Positions 26,886 through 36,634 of a stretch of DNA of 64,000 nt are shown here, in pieces. The translations under genes were made by a program, and so were the position numbers. Location: contig NZ_JAUSTT010000018.1 of the NCBI RefSeq assembly GCF_030812995.1, positions 45,327 to 109,326 on the forward strand. The letters run 5' to 3'. Numbering within the stretch: position 1 is the first letter of the stretch; every line of letters starts with the position of its first letter. Source of the stretch: Bacillus chungangensis (GTDB lineage Bacteria; Bacillota; Bacilli; Bacillales; Bacillaceae_C). The notes under the pieces were generated by a model, which was not told the origin of the DNA, did not search any database, and saw only the letters and a program-made list of their open reading frames with translations.

Positions 26886-27419
26886 TTACGAATTCGTGCT
26901 ATCTTGTTCACCGATTGCAAAGACAGCTTTTATTCTCCATTGCCCTTCTTCTTTTGCTAAAGTGTTTACCTGCCTTGATGGAGTTGTCAATTCTTTTCCG
27001 CTCGCATGATCTTTTATTATCGTATTCATTTTTGTTACAATCGTTGCTTCTGTCGCTTTAAACGCTGTAACAACCGTTTCTACTGGTTCTAATTTAATAT
27101 CCATTGTCTCAAAAACCGTTTTAATATATGCTTTTTCCTCATCGTAATCAAATGAAGACGGTTCTTTGGATATGAGCGTCATATATGCTTCTAAATCACG
27201 CTTATTAAATGCTGCTGCTTGCTGCTCCATTACGGCTAATAATGCAGCCTTTTCTTCAGCAGGAATATGTTCTACCTCTTTTAAAGCTGGTGCTTGCATC
27301 TCCTCTTCCTTTTGTTTTGGCAACTCGGCTTCCTGTTTGTTATTATCTTCTTTTCCGCATGCTTGTAAAATACTTATTAACAACATAAAAACCAATATAC
27401 CACACCAATTTTTCTTCAC
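26886..27419 (-). CDS. Lipoprotein with NTF2/SnoaL-like domain
   Basis: A 177-residue lipoprotein: a hydrophobic signal ends in the lipobox LQAC, followed by a charged Glu/Lys/Gln-rich linker, then an alpha+beta cone-like domain (residues about 55-170) with the AAFNKRDLEAYMTLI start and EGQWRIKAVFAI end typical of SnoaL/DUF4440 folds. Such domains often bind small ligands; no catalytic role can be read from the sequence. The gene stands alone, with repeat copy 5 upstream. Confidence 0.85.
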   Translation of the reverse strand: MKKNWCGILVFMLLISILQACGKEDNNKQEAELPKQKEEEMQAPALKEVEHIPAEEKAALLAVMEQQAAAFNKRDLEAYMTLISKEPSSFDYDEEKAYIKTVFETMDIKLEPVETVVTAFKATEATIVTKMNTIIKDHASGKELTTPSRQVNTLAKEEGQWRIKAVFAIGEQDSTNS

Positions 27420-27531
27420 TTTTATCCACCTTTCTAGTTTTAACCGCTTATATCTTTCACAGTAAACGACAACGCATTTGTTTGCAACAAACTCACGATA
27501 GTATTGTAAATAAAAACCTATTTTTCATTGA

Positions 27532-27692
27532 ATAAAGTGAAACTTCCATCAGTGGGGGTTTTCTCTCATCCCCCACTGATGGTTAGTTGAACCAATCGGA
27601 CATTTGACTTTCAGTTATCCCCCACCTAGACTTCTTTTGATCCCTCTTACTCTTGAGGTGGGGGTCTTACTGCCAGTTAGATGTGGGATAAA
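27532..27692 (+). repeat. Dispersed bcr1-like repeat, copy 5 (short form)
   Basis: A 161-bp copy bounded by ATAAA at 27532-27536 and 27688-27692. The first hairpin (CCATCAGTGGGGG) is perfect. In the second, the outer left arm reads ACTTTCAG instead of ACTGGCAG, so it pairs less well. It lies between the lipoprotein gene and the orphan cheY, both transcribed away from it. Confidence 0.92.
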
Positions 27693-27883
27693 TAGTAGAA
27701 ACATATCACATCTAACATTCTAGTTTATCTTTCTTATCAAACAGCTTGATAAATAATTTGTTTGCTACATATAAAAATAGTACTTTTAAAATATGCTTTT
27801 AGACTTATTTTTCTCTTTATTCGTAAAAAAATCTATGTTATGATTTTACATAGGCTTATTTTCCTATAGGGGAAGGTGAGAAA

Positions 27884-28246
27884 ATGAACAAAACCGTTTT
27901 AATTGTTGATGATTCCTTTTTTATGAGGGCTTGGTTGAAAAATATTCTGCAAAAAAATGGATATATCGTCATTGGAGAAGCAGAGAGCGGCGAAGAAGCA
28001 ATTGTTGCTTACTTTAAAAAGCAGCCCGACATTGTCATGTTAGATATTACGCTTCCATCCATGAATGGAATTGCTGCTTTAAAGGAAATGATAAAATTAG
28101 ATCCCGCTGCTAACATTGTCATGTGCTCATCGATGGGGCAAAAAAACCTAATCATGGAAGCCCTTGAAAATGGCGCAAAAGATTTTATCGTTAAACCATA
28201 TTTTGATCAATTAGTCCCTGTCTTAGACAATGTTGTCAGAGCATGA
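27884..28246 (+). CDS. Orphan CheY-like response regulator
   Basis: A 120-residue single receiver domain with acidic pair DD at 9-10, phosphorylated Asp in IVMLDITLP (about 54), Ser in MCSSMGQ and conserved Lys in FIVKPY. It is very close to Bacillus CheY in pattern, including GAKDFIVKP. It has no output domain and no histidine kinase beside it. It may be a second CheY that competes for or modulates the chemotaxis phosphorelay, or acts on another partner. AAGGTGAG precedes the start. No sigma-D box was seen upstream. Confidence 0.92.
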   Translation: MNKTVLIVDDSFFMRAWLKNILQKNGYIVIGEAESGEEAIVAYFKKQPDIVMLDITLPSMNGIAALKEMIKLDPAANIVMCSSMGQKNLIMEALENGAKDFIVKPYFDQLVPVLDNVVRA

Positions 28247-28470
28247 TCTTCAAACAGATCAGCTTTGATAACATTCCATATCCTCATTTCCTTCATACAG
28301 ACAATTATTTTTTTCGTACAATATATTTCTTCCTTTAAAAACTAGCATATATATTCCGGCATGTAATCTATCTCCTTTCATAATGTGCATTCCTGAAGAA
28401 AAAACAACGCAAAAAAAGTCAAAACGCATCTCCTTCCGCTTTGTTATGATAACAGCAAGGAGAGATGTCT

Positions 28471-29361
28471 ATGCAGCATAAAGTCACCATTCAACAAACT
28501 ATTCATTATATTGAACAGCATTTGCATGAAGCACTTTCTTTGGAATCTATTGCAGCTTATGCTGGATTTTCAAAGTTTCATTTTCATCGTCTTTTCCAAA
28601 AACATATTGGCATGTCAGCAACAGAGTATGTTCGGATACGGAGGCTGGCAAATGCTGCCTCTCTTTTATTGCATACGAAAGAACGCATTATTGATATTGC
28701 CTTTTATTATCAATTTGAGTCACAAGAAGTTTTTACTAGGGCGTTTAAAAAAGTATACCACTTGCCGCCAGGACAATATCGGAAGATTATGGCAGCGTTC
28801 AATCAAAAAAAGGAGGAAATGAAATTGGAAAAACAGGCTAAAAACGGCTGGTTTTTAAGTGGAAGCCATCCTTTTCATTACAAAATCGGAATTGATCGGG
28901 AAGTTTTTCATCAAGGGAAGGCATCCGGTTATTTAAAATCTTTCACAGTTAAAGATGATGATGAGTTTGCTACGATGATGCAGCAGTTTAAAGCAGATAA
29001 GTACCGAGGAAAAAGAATGAGATTATCGTGCTTTATGAAAACGGAACAAGTTAAAATCTTCTCAGGGATGTGGATGCGTGTAGATAGTGCGAGTGAAGAT
29101 GTGTTGCAATTCGACAATATGCACAATCGCCCAATTGTTGGAAACACCAACTGGAATCATTATTCTATTGTATTGGATGTTCCTCAGAACAGTGCCATTA
29201 TCTCATTTGGGATTATTCTAACTGGCACTGGAACAGTTTGGGCGGATGCCTTTATTTTCGAAGAAGTGGATCATCATGTTCCTTCTACTAATCTCGAATT
29301 TTCATTTGAACTGTTAGATAAGCCGACTAACCTTCATTTTGAAGAGCCATTAGAAGAGTGA
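28471..29361 (+). CDS. AraC family transcriptional regulator with C-terminal beta-sandwich-like domain
   Basis: A 296-residue regulator with two helix-turn-helix motifs at the N-terminus (residues about 5-105: LESIAAYAGFSKFHFHRLFQ and the PPGQYRK end). The C-terminal half (about 120-280) looks like a beta-sandwich (GNTNWNHYSIVLDVP, IISFGIILTGTGTVWAD), probably a ligand-binding or effector part. This order is the reverse of most AraC proteins, where the effector domain comes first. The start at 28471 (MQHKV) is chosen because GGAG then has 8-base spacing; the ATG six bases earlier is too close. The target is unknown. Confidence 0.88.
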   Translation: MQHKVTIQQTIHYIEQHLHEALSLESIAAYAGFSKFHFHRLFQKHIGMSATEYVRIRRLANAASLLLHTKERIIDIAFYYQFESQEVFTRAFKKVYHLPPGQYRKIMAAFNQKKEEMKLEKQAKNGWFLSGSHPFHYKIGIDREVFHQGKASGYLKSFTVKDDDEFATMMQQFKADKYRGKRMRLSCFMKTEQVKIFSGMWMRVDSASEDVLQFDNMHNRPIVGNTNWNHYSIVLDVPQNSAIISFGIILTGTGTVWADAFIFEEVDHHVPSTNLEFSFELLDKPTNLHFEEPLEE

Positions 29362-29375
29362 AAGAAAAAACAACA

Positions 29376-29415
29376 CCAACAAAAAAGCACACAAAATTGT
29401 GTGTTTTTTTGTTGG
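29376..29415. terminator. Bidirectional terminator between the AraC gene and degU
   Basis: CCAACAAAAAAGCACACAA pairs perfectly with its complement ending at 29415. T-runs lie inside both arms, suiting the two convergent genes. Confidence 0.9.
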
Positions 29416-29422
29416 CAAAAGA

Positions 29423-30103
29423 TTAACGGACTTCTACCCAGCCATTTTTAATTGCAGTGACAACCGCTTGTGTACGATCATTGGCGCTCATTTTTTGCAG
29501 TATACTGCTCACGTGGTTTTTGACTGTTTTTTCACTTATAAATAATGTCTCGCCTATATTTCGATTGCTTTTGCCATCTGCAAGCAGCTGCAGCACTTCA
29601 CACTCACGTCGTGTCAGCAAATGTAAAGGTCTTTGCACTTCTGGCTGCTGATAGCCGCTGCCTTGATTTTGTTGATTAGCCAAACGTCTGTATTCCTCTA
29701 CAAGCTTATGTGTCACTTTTCGATGTATGTATGAACCGCCATCAGCAACTACTTTTACCGCTTCTATTAGTTCATCTGAGTCCATTTCTTTCAACAGATA
29801 GCCTGTCGCACCTGTTTTAAGAGCGTGTGTAACATAGCTTTCATCATCATGAATAGATAAAATAATCACTTTTACATTTGGAAATGATTTGACAAGATTA
29901 GCTGTTGCTTCAATACCGTTTACTTCAGGCATATTAATATCCATCAATACAACATCAGGATTGCTTTCCTCAACTAAAGCAATTGCTTCACGGCCATCGT
30001 CGCCTTCAGCAACAACTTCAAATGACTTTTCAAAATCTAATATTCGTTTAATTCCTTCTCGAAATAACTGGTGATCATCAATAATCACAATTTTCGTCGT
30101 CAT
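29423..30103 (-). CDS. degU: Two-component response regulator DegU
   Basis: DegU controls exoenzymes, biofilm, motility and competence genes. The 226-residue product has a receiver domain (VIIDDHQLF, phosphorylated Asp in VVLMDINMP, Lys in the GYLLKEM segment) and a LuxR-type helix-turn-helix ([24 protein letters not shown]). The ATG at 30103 follows GGGGAG with 9-base spacing. degS lies upstream on the same strand but 417 bases away, much farther than in B. subtilis, so degU may have its own promoter. Confidence 0.97.
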   Translation of the reverse strand: MTTKIVIIDDHQLFREGIKRILDFEKSFEVVAEGDDGREAIALVEESNPDVVLMDINMPEVNGIEATANLVKSFPNVKVIILSIHDDESYVTHALKTGATGYLLKEMDSDELIEAVKVVADGGSYIHRKVTHKLVEEYRRLANQQNQGSGYQQPEVQRPLHLLTRRECEVLQLLADGKSNRNIGETLFISEKTVKNHVSSILQKMSANDRTQAVVTAIKNGWVEVR

Positions 30104-30520
30104 ATTCAAAATCTCCCCTCTCCAAAAACAATTCCATTATGATAAGGTGTTATATATCGTTAGTGTTTGTATTGAGCATAACAGAAAGCTGGTGTCATAA
30201 TAGTTGGTAATTCATGGAATATTCCTTATACAAATTTATTACCATACTTTTTCTAGTGTATCTCACCTTGTTTTTTGTGAAGAACGATACAAAGGCGATT
30301 TTTATTTAATTTGGTGTCTTTCTGCTATCCTTACTTTACTATGAACTTCCCTTTCTGTCACGAATATGGGACAATTTAGGCCAAAGTATAGAAAAAATAG
30401 GACATTTCCACACCTCTTCATCATTTCAATATATTGGAAAATAGTACTTTGTCTTTATGATATTTAGAGGTAAAAACACTAATAATTTCCATGTGAGAAA
30501 AGAATGTTCTGCTAATCTTT
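30104..30520 (-). other. Long degS-degU gap
   Basis: 417 AT-rich bases with no credible ORF. On the minus strand TATACT occurs in a T-rich context (CTATTTTTTCTATACTTTGG), but no matched -35 was found. It probably holds a degU promoter or autoregulatory site. Confidence 0.5.
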
Positions 30521-31672
30521 TCATTTATCCTCTTTTTCAATTGGCACTTGAATAATGACAAGGGTTCCACTGCCGATCTTTGAATGAATCTTTATTTCTC
30601 CTGTCAATAGTTCTACCCTTTCTTTCATTCCAATAATCCCAAAAGAATCCTTTTTCTTTTTTGCAACATCAAAGCCTTTGCCATTATCTTTAACAATGAG
30701 CACTACCCGTGACTTTTGAACTTCAATTTTCACTTGAATTTCGCTTGCTTCTGCATGCTTTAGTGCGTTTTGAACCGACTCTTGTACGAGACGAAAAAGA
30801 GCTACTTCATATTTAGAGGGCAATCTCGTCTCTTCGCCAATATTACTAAATGTAATTTCCGCTGTTTTATTGTACGTTTCAATCGTATCCAGATATTTTC
30901 TTAGGGTTGGGATAAGTCCTAAATCATCCAATGCCATTGGCCGCAAATCATAAATAATGCGACGGACTTCGGATAAAGCAGCACGCACCATTTCCTTTAA
31001 GCTGCGAAGTTCTTGTTTTCCTTGCTCCATTCCTTTTTCTCTATATACTTTTTCGGTTAAATCAGATCTTACGAGAACATTTGCAATTAATTGGGCAGGT
31101 CCGTCGTGGATTTCACGTGAAATTCTTTTTCGCTCTTCTTCTTGTGCTTCAATGATTTTTAAGCCAAAATCTTGCTTCGCTTTTGCACTTTCAATTGCTT
31201 CACCAATTTCTTTCAAATCGCTTGTCAAATATTTTGAAACGACAGATATTTGCGAAACAAGGTGCTCCGCTCGATCGATTGTGTCTTGCAAAGTCTGCAA
31301 TCTTCTCTCTAATTCATCTCTACGCACCCTTAACTGCTGTTCTGTTTGCCGATTTACGACAAGCTTCATATTAAGAATATGTGCCTTTTCATAAGCGTCC
31401 CTAACTTGATCCTCAGAATATTTACTGAAATGCTTGCTTAATTCAGATAAGCGTTGTCTTGCAAATTTTGCTTTTGTTTCTAAAACATCGCCTTCTTGAA
31501 TCGTTCGCAGCACCAAAGCTCTAATATCTTTCAATTCAGTTAAAAGCGTTTCATAGTCTTGACGGCATTGCTCTCCTATTTGAAAAACCTCATCCTTGCT
31601 GTCATTAACCGTTAGAAGCATTTTTTCGAGAATTTTATCCAATTCCTTCGTATCGAAATTTTTCAATGTCAT
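30521..31672 (-). CDS. degS: Sensor histidine kinase DegS
   Basis: DegS is a cytoplasmic kinase that phosphorylates DegU. The 383-residue product begins MTLKNFDTKELDKI behind GGAGGT; a longer N-terminal extension is rejected by comparison with B. subtilis (385). It has an N-terminal coiled-coil sensor (about 1-180), a HisKA_3 box (ERKRISREIHDGPAQL, the phosphorylated His in IHDGP) and an ATPase domain (NALKHAEA, DNGKGFD). No membrane segment is present, as expected. Confidence 0.97.
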   Translation of the reverse strand: MTLKNFDTKELDKILEKMLLTVNDSKDEVFQIGEQCRQDYETLLTELKDIRALVLRTIQEGDVLETKAKFARQRLSELSKHFSKYSEDQVRDAYEKAHILNMKLVVNRQTEQQLRVRRDELERRLQTLQDTIDRAEHLVSQISVVSKYLTSDLKEIGEAIESAKAKQDFGLKIIEAQEEERKRISREIHDGPAQLIANVLVRSDLTEKVYREKGMEQGKQELRSLKEMVRAALSEVRRIIYDLRPMALDDLGLIPTLRKYLDTIETYNKTAEITFSNIGEETRLPSKYEVALFRLVQESVQNALKHAEASEIQVKIEVQKSRVVLIVKDNGKGFDVAKKKKDSFGIIGMKERVELLTGEIKIHSKIGSGTLVIIQVPIEKEDK

Positions 31673-32496
31673 CTGTTTTACCTCCAGGGCTACTCCCCTT
31701 TCAGCCACTTTCATCTTATCGAAAAGCTGTGAGTTCACTATTTTTATTTTAATAATTACTGATTGCGCAACGACAAGAGCACGAGAATGCTGGAAAAATT
31801 GCAGCAAACTTCTTTGTCAGCTTGCCTTTTCGCCCTCACATATTCTATCCAACGTTTGAAGTCCACGCTGCTAGAACATATACGCTCTTTATATCCTTCT
31901 TTTTAATCATGTACTTCTAGTATAAAGATACTACTATCCATTCATCAATAAAATAGTTCCCCCAAATTTTTTCGAACAAGATCTACCGATATCATTGTTT
32001 ATTTTCAAGACTGCATCTATTATACCATCCAGCCTATTGACGAATATTAAATTTTATTTGCAGTTCTTTGTAATCTGTATTACAGTTTGATGTTTAATAT
32101 GGATGATGAACATACTGTTTGAGAGGAAAACGATGCAAATGATGTGGGTATGTATAAACCTTCCTTCTTTTCTTATTCACAACATTGTATAGTAAAATAG
32201 AGATGTTTTTTCTAAACCATAAAGCTTGGGCTGCCACGTAACGATCAGAGTAAATCCATCAAGAGCAATGAAAGAGGATGCAAACATATTGTTGATATTT
32301 TTCCCATTTTTTTAATTTTGAGTACAAAAGTTTAAAAAATAAAACGAACAATGTCGGTTTATTGGAAACAAAACGTCTTAATCAAATTGCAGCTGTATGC
32401 AAGAATACGTGAAGATCAAGCGAGTGCGCGCCACTTAAATTTTAACAGTTATGATTCACAGACTTTTGAACAACCTGAAAAAAGGAGCAAAAAAAT
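31673..32496. other. Divergent region between degS and yvyE
   Basis: About 820 AT-rich bases with no supported gene; promoters for both genes must lie here. No convincing boxes were assigned. Confidence 0.4.
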
Positions 32497-33144
32497 ATGT
32501 TACCTCACTATTATACAATAAAAGGATATGGAGAGCATGAAATAGTGATTCAAAAATCACGATTTATTGCTTACATCAATAGAAGTACTACAGAAGAAGC
32601 AGCACAGCAATTTATTCAAGAGATTAAAAAGAAAAACTGGAATGCTACACACAATTGTTCAGCTTATATGATAGGAGAACATAATCAAATTCAAAAAGCA
32701 AACGATGATGGAGAGCCCAGTGGAACGGCAGGTATCCCTATGCTTGAAGTCCTTAAAAAACGTGATCTAAAAGACACGGTAGTTGTCGTTACTCGATATT
32801 TCGGCGGGATCAAACTCGGCGCAGGCGGATTAATACGCGCTTATGGAAAAGCAACTTCTGAAGGAATTAATGCAACTGGCCTGGTCGAAAGAAAGCTCGT
32901 CTCCACGATGCACATTACGATTGACTATACATGGCTTGGAAAAATTGAAAATGAGCTGCGTGCTTCAGAATATTTACTGAACGACATTCATTATTTAGAC
33001 AAGGTAGAGATCGAAGTATATGTCACTGATCATCAAAAAAAACCATTTATCGATTGGATAATTGAACTTACGAATGGTCAAGCAGAGATAGTAGAAGGTG
33101 ACAAGCTTTATTTAGAAAATCCAATTGCTCATCAGGAGGAATAA
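32497..33144 (+). CDS. yvyE: YigZ/IMPACT family protein YvyE
   Basis: A 215-residue protein of the YigZ/IMPACT family, whose members associate with translation or nucleotide/RNA metabolism; the exact function is unclear. It has the conserved segments KSRFIAYI, WNATHNCSAY, DDGEPSGTAGIPML and TRYFGGIKLGAGGLIRAYG. AAGGAG precedes the ATG. The left end of repeat copy 6 overlaps its stop codon: the TAA at 33142-33144 lies inside the ATAAA boundary of the repeat. Confidence 0.96.
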   Translation: MLPHYYTIKGYGEHEIVIQKSRFIAYINRSTTEEAAQQFIQEIKKKNWNATHNCSAYMIGEHNQIQKANDDGEPSGTAGIPMLEVLKKRDLKDTVVVVTRYFGGIKLGAGGLIRAYGKATSEGINATGLVERKLVSTMHITIDYTWLGKIENELRASEYLLNDIHYLDKVEIEVYVTDHQKKPFIDWIIELTNGQAEIVEGDKLYLENPIAHQEE

Positions 33145-33299
33145 AGTGAAACTTCCATCAGTGGGGGTTTTCTCTCATCCCCACTGATGGTTAGTTGAAC
33201 CAATCGGACATTTACTGGCAGTTATCCCCCACCTAGACTTCTTCGAATCCTCTTAACTCTTGAGGTGGGGGTCTTACTGCCAGTTAGATGTGGGATAAA
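33141..33299 (+). repeat. Dispersed bcr1-like repeat, copy 6 (short form)
   Basis: A 159-bp copy bounded by ATAAA at 33141-33145 and 33295-33299. Both hairpins are well formed, with ACTGGCAGT/ACTGCCAGT intact. It directly abuts yvyE, which takes its stop codon from the boundary pentamer. Confidence 0.93.
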
Positions 33300-33557
33300 A
33301 AAGACGCCAAAGCTTATCTTTGGGATTCCCTTCCACTTATCGTTTGTATATTTTGTTTTACGAAGAGCAGAAAAAGTAGTAAAATGAAAAGTGGCTTGTA
33401 TAAAACAAGTAGAATTATGTCAAAAAAAGTGGAAATGGCGGATATATTTTTTATATTAGCAGCCAAAGGGAGTTCCCCTTTCCAAAGTGGGAGTTTTAAT
33501 TCGATTAGGATGAAAAGATGAGCATGATTTGTATCAGTTAAAAAAGGGGCTAAATAG

Positions 33558-34616
33558 ATGAATCGACGTCAGATGAAGCAGAAAGCGAAAAAGCAGAAAA
33601 GGCGGAAGCGCGTATTTTGGTTTCTCCTTTTTCCGATCTTATTAATCGCCTCTTCGACAATCGCATATGGAACATGGCTTGTGAAAAAAGCGGAAGTTAC
33701 CATGGATAAATCGTATGAGGCGATTGAAGGCAGGAAAAAATCGGATCTGCGTAAAGAAATAGTGAATCCGAATGATGATAATATCTCGATCTTATTTCTC
33801 GGTATTGACACTAGTGAGCATCGAGATTATGGAGAAACTGCACGAACGGATGCATTAATGCTTGCAACACTAAATCAAAAAGAAAAATCCGTTAAATTAC
33901 TCAGCATCCCCCGTGATACTTATGTGTATATTGAAGAGGTAGGCTATAAGACAAAGATTAATCACGCACACGCCTATGCAGGTCCAGAAGCATCGATTCG
34001 TGCGGTGGAAAAACTGCTCGACATTCCAGTTGATTATTATGTTCGAATGGACTTTAATGCATTCATGGACGTTGTAGAAGCATTAGATGGAATTGAAGTA
34101 GATGTTCCTTACGCCTTTACAGAACAGGACTCCAAAGATAATCAGAACGCGATTTCTTTAAAAGCTGGCTTGCAAACGCTGAATGGGGAAGAAGCGTTGG
34201 CATTTGCGCGAACACGTAAAAAAGACAGTGATGTAGAAAGAGGAAAACGCCAGCAGGAAGTAATGAAAGCAGTCCTCGATAAAGCCGTTTCGCTGCAATC
34301 AGTAGTAAAATACGGTAAAATCATTGATGCCATTGGCTCTAATATGAAAACAAACATGGCTTTTGACGAAATGAAAGCTCTTATTGACTACGGTGTTTCT
34401 GGAAAATTAAATGTTGAAACGCTAGTACTTGAAGGGGAAGATTCTTATATTAAAGATGTCTATTATTATCAAGTAAATGACCAATCCCTTGAAGAGTTAA
34501 AAACAAAGTTAAAAAAACACTTGCATGTTTCTAATAAAGAAGATCGTCATAAAGATAAATTAAATCAAGAGGAAGAAAAAATAATCGGAATTAAAGACGA
34601 CAGCAGTGCAAGCTAA
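33558..34616 (+). CDS. LytR-CpsA-Psr (LCP) family wall-polymer ligase, YvhJ/TagV-like
   Basis: LCP enzymes transfer undecaprenyl-linked glycopolymers (wall teichoic acid or secondary wall polysaccharide) to peptidoglycan outside the cell. The 352-residue protein has a basic N-terminus, one membrane segment (about 21-43) and the LCP domain (SILFLGIDT, ARTDALMLATL, LLSIPRDTYV with the conserved Arg and Asp, ALAFARTRKKDSD). It has a charged Lys/Glu-rich tail. It lies next to tagO, consistent with attaching the polymer that TagO starts. It corresponds in position to yvhJ of B. subtilis. Confidence 0.93.
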   Translation: MNRRQMKQKAKKQKRRKRVFWFLLFPILLIASSTIAYGTWLVKKAEVTMDKSYEAIEGRKKSDLRKEIVNPNDDNISILFLGIDTSEHRDYGETARTDALMLATLNQKEKSVKLLSIPRDTYVYIEEVGYKTKINHAHAYAGPEASIRAVEKLLDIPVDYYVRMDFNAFMDVVEALDGIEVDVPYAFTEQDSKDNQNAISLKAGLQTLNGEEALAFARTRKKDSDVERGKRQQEVMKAVLDKAVSLQSVVKYGKIIDAIGSNMKTNMAFDEMKALIDYGVSGKLNVETLVLEGEDSYIKDVYYYQVNDQSLEELKTKLKKHLHVSNKEDRHKDKLNQEEEKIIGIKDDSSAS

Positions 34617-34629
34617 AATGAGAAAATGT

Positions 34630-34668
34630 AAAACCCCGCATCATCAAAACGATGAAGCGGGGTTTTTT
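34630..34668 (+). terminator. Terminator after the LCP gene
   Basis: AAAACCCCGC pairs with GCGGGGTTTT, extended by TCATC/GATGA, then a T-run. Confidence 0.93.
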
Positions 34669-34706
34669 ACATTAAAAAAATGCCTTCTTCAAGACAGGCA
34701 TTCTCT

Positions 34707-34934
34707 TTTATCTCACATTTAACAGGCCCTTCAAAAGTTTGAAGAATCGAAGAAGTCTACCAGTACATGTCCGATTCGTTCGACCCTACAGGATAAGGAA
34801 GGTTCGGCAGTGATACATCTCACGAAGAAAAAAGCGGTTTCCTTTTTCGCGGACGCCTGCGACCTTAGCCTTTGTTCTACTTCTTATCAGTGAGGGAGAA
34901 GAAAAAATCCCCACTGATGGAAGTTTCACGATAT
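34707..34934 (-). repeat. Dispersed bcr1-like repeat, copy 7 (extended, partly decayed)
   Basis: Inverted copy starting TTTATCTCACATTTAAC and ending GGAAGTTTCACGATAT. It has lost the outer right pentamer and much of the second hairpin. The insert parts (AGAAAAAAGCGG, GACCTTAGCCTTTGTTCTAC) are clear. It separates the LCP gene from tagO, both of which read toward it. Confidence 0.8.
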
Positions 34935-34936
34935 CA

Positions 34937-35989
34937 TTAGCGGTTTTTCATATTCGTTGCATTCCGTATATATTTTAGGAGTGGTTGATAATTTTTTCCA
35001 ACAAGCCCGATGCTTTCAACAAACAGTTCAATTGCTAGAAGCAAAATACCAACAACGATTATTGCTCCCCACATCGTTGCCATTGAGAAGATGACAGCTG
35101 CAAGTGCAAACATTGCTGCGATTGCATAAATGATTAATACCGTTTGTCGGTGAGAATATCCCAACCTTAGCAAACAATGATGAAGATGAGATTTATCAGG
35201 CGCCGACAGCGGCTTTTTATGCACAATGCGGCGGATAATCGCAAAAAATGTATCAGAAATCGGCACTCCGAGAATAATAACAGGAATGACTAATGAGATG
35301 AATGTAACATTTTTAAATCCTAACAGTGAAAGAACAGAGATAATATAGCCTAAAAATAATGCCCCTGTATCACCCATGAATATTTTTGCTGGATGGAAAT
35401 TGTAAAACAGAAATCCAAGCGTACTGCCTAGCACAATAAGAGCCATACTCATCGTGAACACATCTTGTTTTATAAACGCCATTAAACTGATCGTAATTAA
35501 TGCAATTGATGAAACACCCGCTGCTAAGCCATCTAAGCCATCGATAAGGTTAATTGCGTTTGTTATACCAACAATCCATAAGATTGTAATCGGAATACTC
35601 AAATAGCCAAATTGCAACTGTCCGTCAAACGGCAAATTAATAAATTCTATATTTACTCCTGCAAATACAACAATCGATGCAGCAAGCAATTGTCCTAACA
35701 GCTTCATCTTAGCTGACAGTTCCAGTAAATCATCTAACACCCCAGTAATGATGATAACAAGACTTCCCAGTAAAATAGGCATTGTAAATTCATCATTAGG
35801 GCGCAATACTAGAATTCCGATAATAAAACTAAAATAGATCGCTAATCCACCTAAACGGGGCATTATGTTTTTATGAACTTTACGATGGTTTGGTTTATCG
35901 ATTGCTCCAATTTTGATCGCTATTTTTTTAACAATTGGTGTTAAAATAATCGAGGTAATCAAACAAACGAATAAGGTAAGATAAACCAA
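34937..35989 (-). CDS. tagO: UDP-GlcNAc:undecaprenyl-phosphate GlcNAc-1-P transferase TagO
   Basis: TagO makes the first lipid-linked intermediate (GlcNAc-PP-undecaprenol) for wall teichoic acid and secondary wall polysaccharides. The 350-residue protein has about ten membrane helices and the family's catalytic segments DDLLELSAKMKL, NAINLIDGLDGLAAG, GDTGALFLGY and DKSHLHHCLLRLG. It starts at TTG (35989), 7 bases after GGAGGT. In S-layer bacilli this step also starts the polymer that SLH domains bind. Confidence 0.95.
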   Translation of the reverse strand: MVYLTLFVCLITSIILTPIVKKIAIKIGAIDKPNHRKVHKNIMPRLGGLAIYFSFIIGILVLRPNDEFTMPILLGSLVIIITGVLDDLLELSAKMKLLGQLLAASIVVFAGVNIEFINLPFDGQLQFGYLSIPITILWIVGITNAINLIDGLDGLAAGVSSIALITISLMAFIKQDVFTMSMALIVLGSTLGFLFYNFHPAKIFMGDTGALFLGYIISVLSLLGFKNVTFISLVIPVIILGVPISDTFFAIIRRIVHKKPLSAPDKSHLHHCLLRLGYSHRQTVLIIYAIAAMFALAAVIFSMATMWGAIIVVGILLLAIELFVESIGLVGKNYQPLLKYIRNATNMKNR

Positions 35990-36585
35990 TATAATACCTC
36001 CTTGTACATATCATGTCCAGATGAAAAGAAATTAAAAATGTTACTTTCATACAAGATAGACGTTTTTTTCTTATTTTTAGGAAAAACAATGAGATTACAA
36101 ATCTAGCTTTTTCATTAGGTACATCCTCAAAAAGTCATCAATCGACAGTCACTCAAGCTCTGCTCCCCCCTGCTATTATGTAAGCTCATGACAGCCAGTT
36201 ATTTTAAGCGTGGCTTAAAATTGTCTTTCAGATAACAGCTACTCTTGCCAGAACATTGAAATACACTGTTGATGTTCAGAAACTTTTTGAATATTATTTA
36301 TAAAATTCTTTTTTACCGCTATCTTCTATAATAGTCATCTTCCCTATAATAATCAACTATATAATAAGAGTTAAGTAGAATTTTGGAAAAATACGTCTCA
36401 TGATTGTCCAAAAGCAAAACGTAAAACAGAGACACATTGTGAAATGAAGTAGCTAACTATTTATTACAGCATTAATAAAATTGCAAATTTTGTCATGTTT
36501 TTACTAAAAAAGGAAACATCTATCCTTAGCTTTTTTTATTCGAATGATCAACAATTTAATGAAAATGAATGACCCCATCATTTAA
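35990..36585. other. Intergenic region upstream of tagO
   Basis: About 600 AT-rich bases with no supported gene. The tagO promoter must lie here but was not identified. Confidence 0.4.
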
Positions 36586-36622
36586 TCAAAAAAAGGACGA
36601 CTCATCAAAAGTTGAGTCATCC
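36586..36622 (-). terminator. Terminator of the phosphodiester glycosidase gene
   Basis: Minus strand GGATGACTCAAC pairs with GATGAGTCGTCC (a few mismatches), then TTTTTTT. Confidence 0.85.
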
Positions 36623-36634
36623 CCGAAAACTTAT

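Noticed and set aside
33288..33521. A 77-codon plus-strand frame overlapping the end of repeat copy 6
   Set aside because: It begins inside the repeat, has no family match and sits in the leader of the LCP gene.
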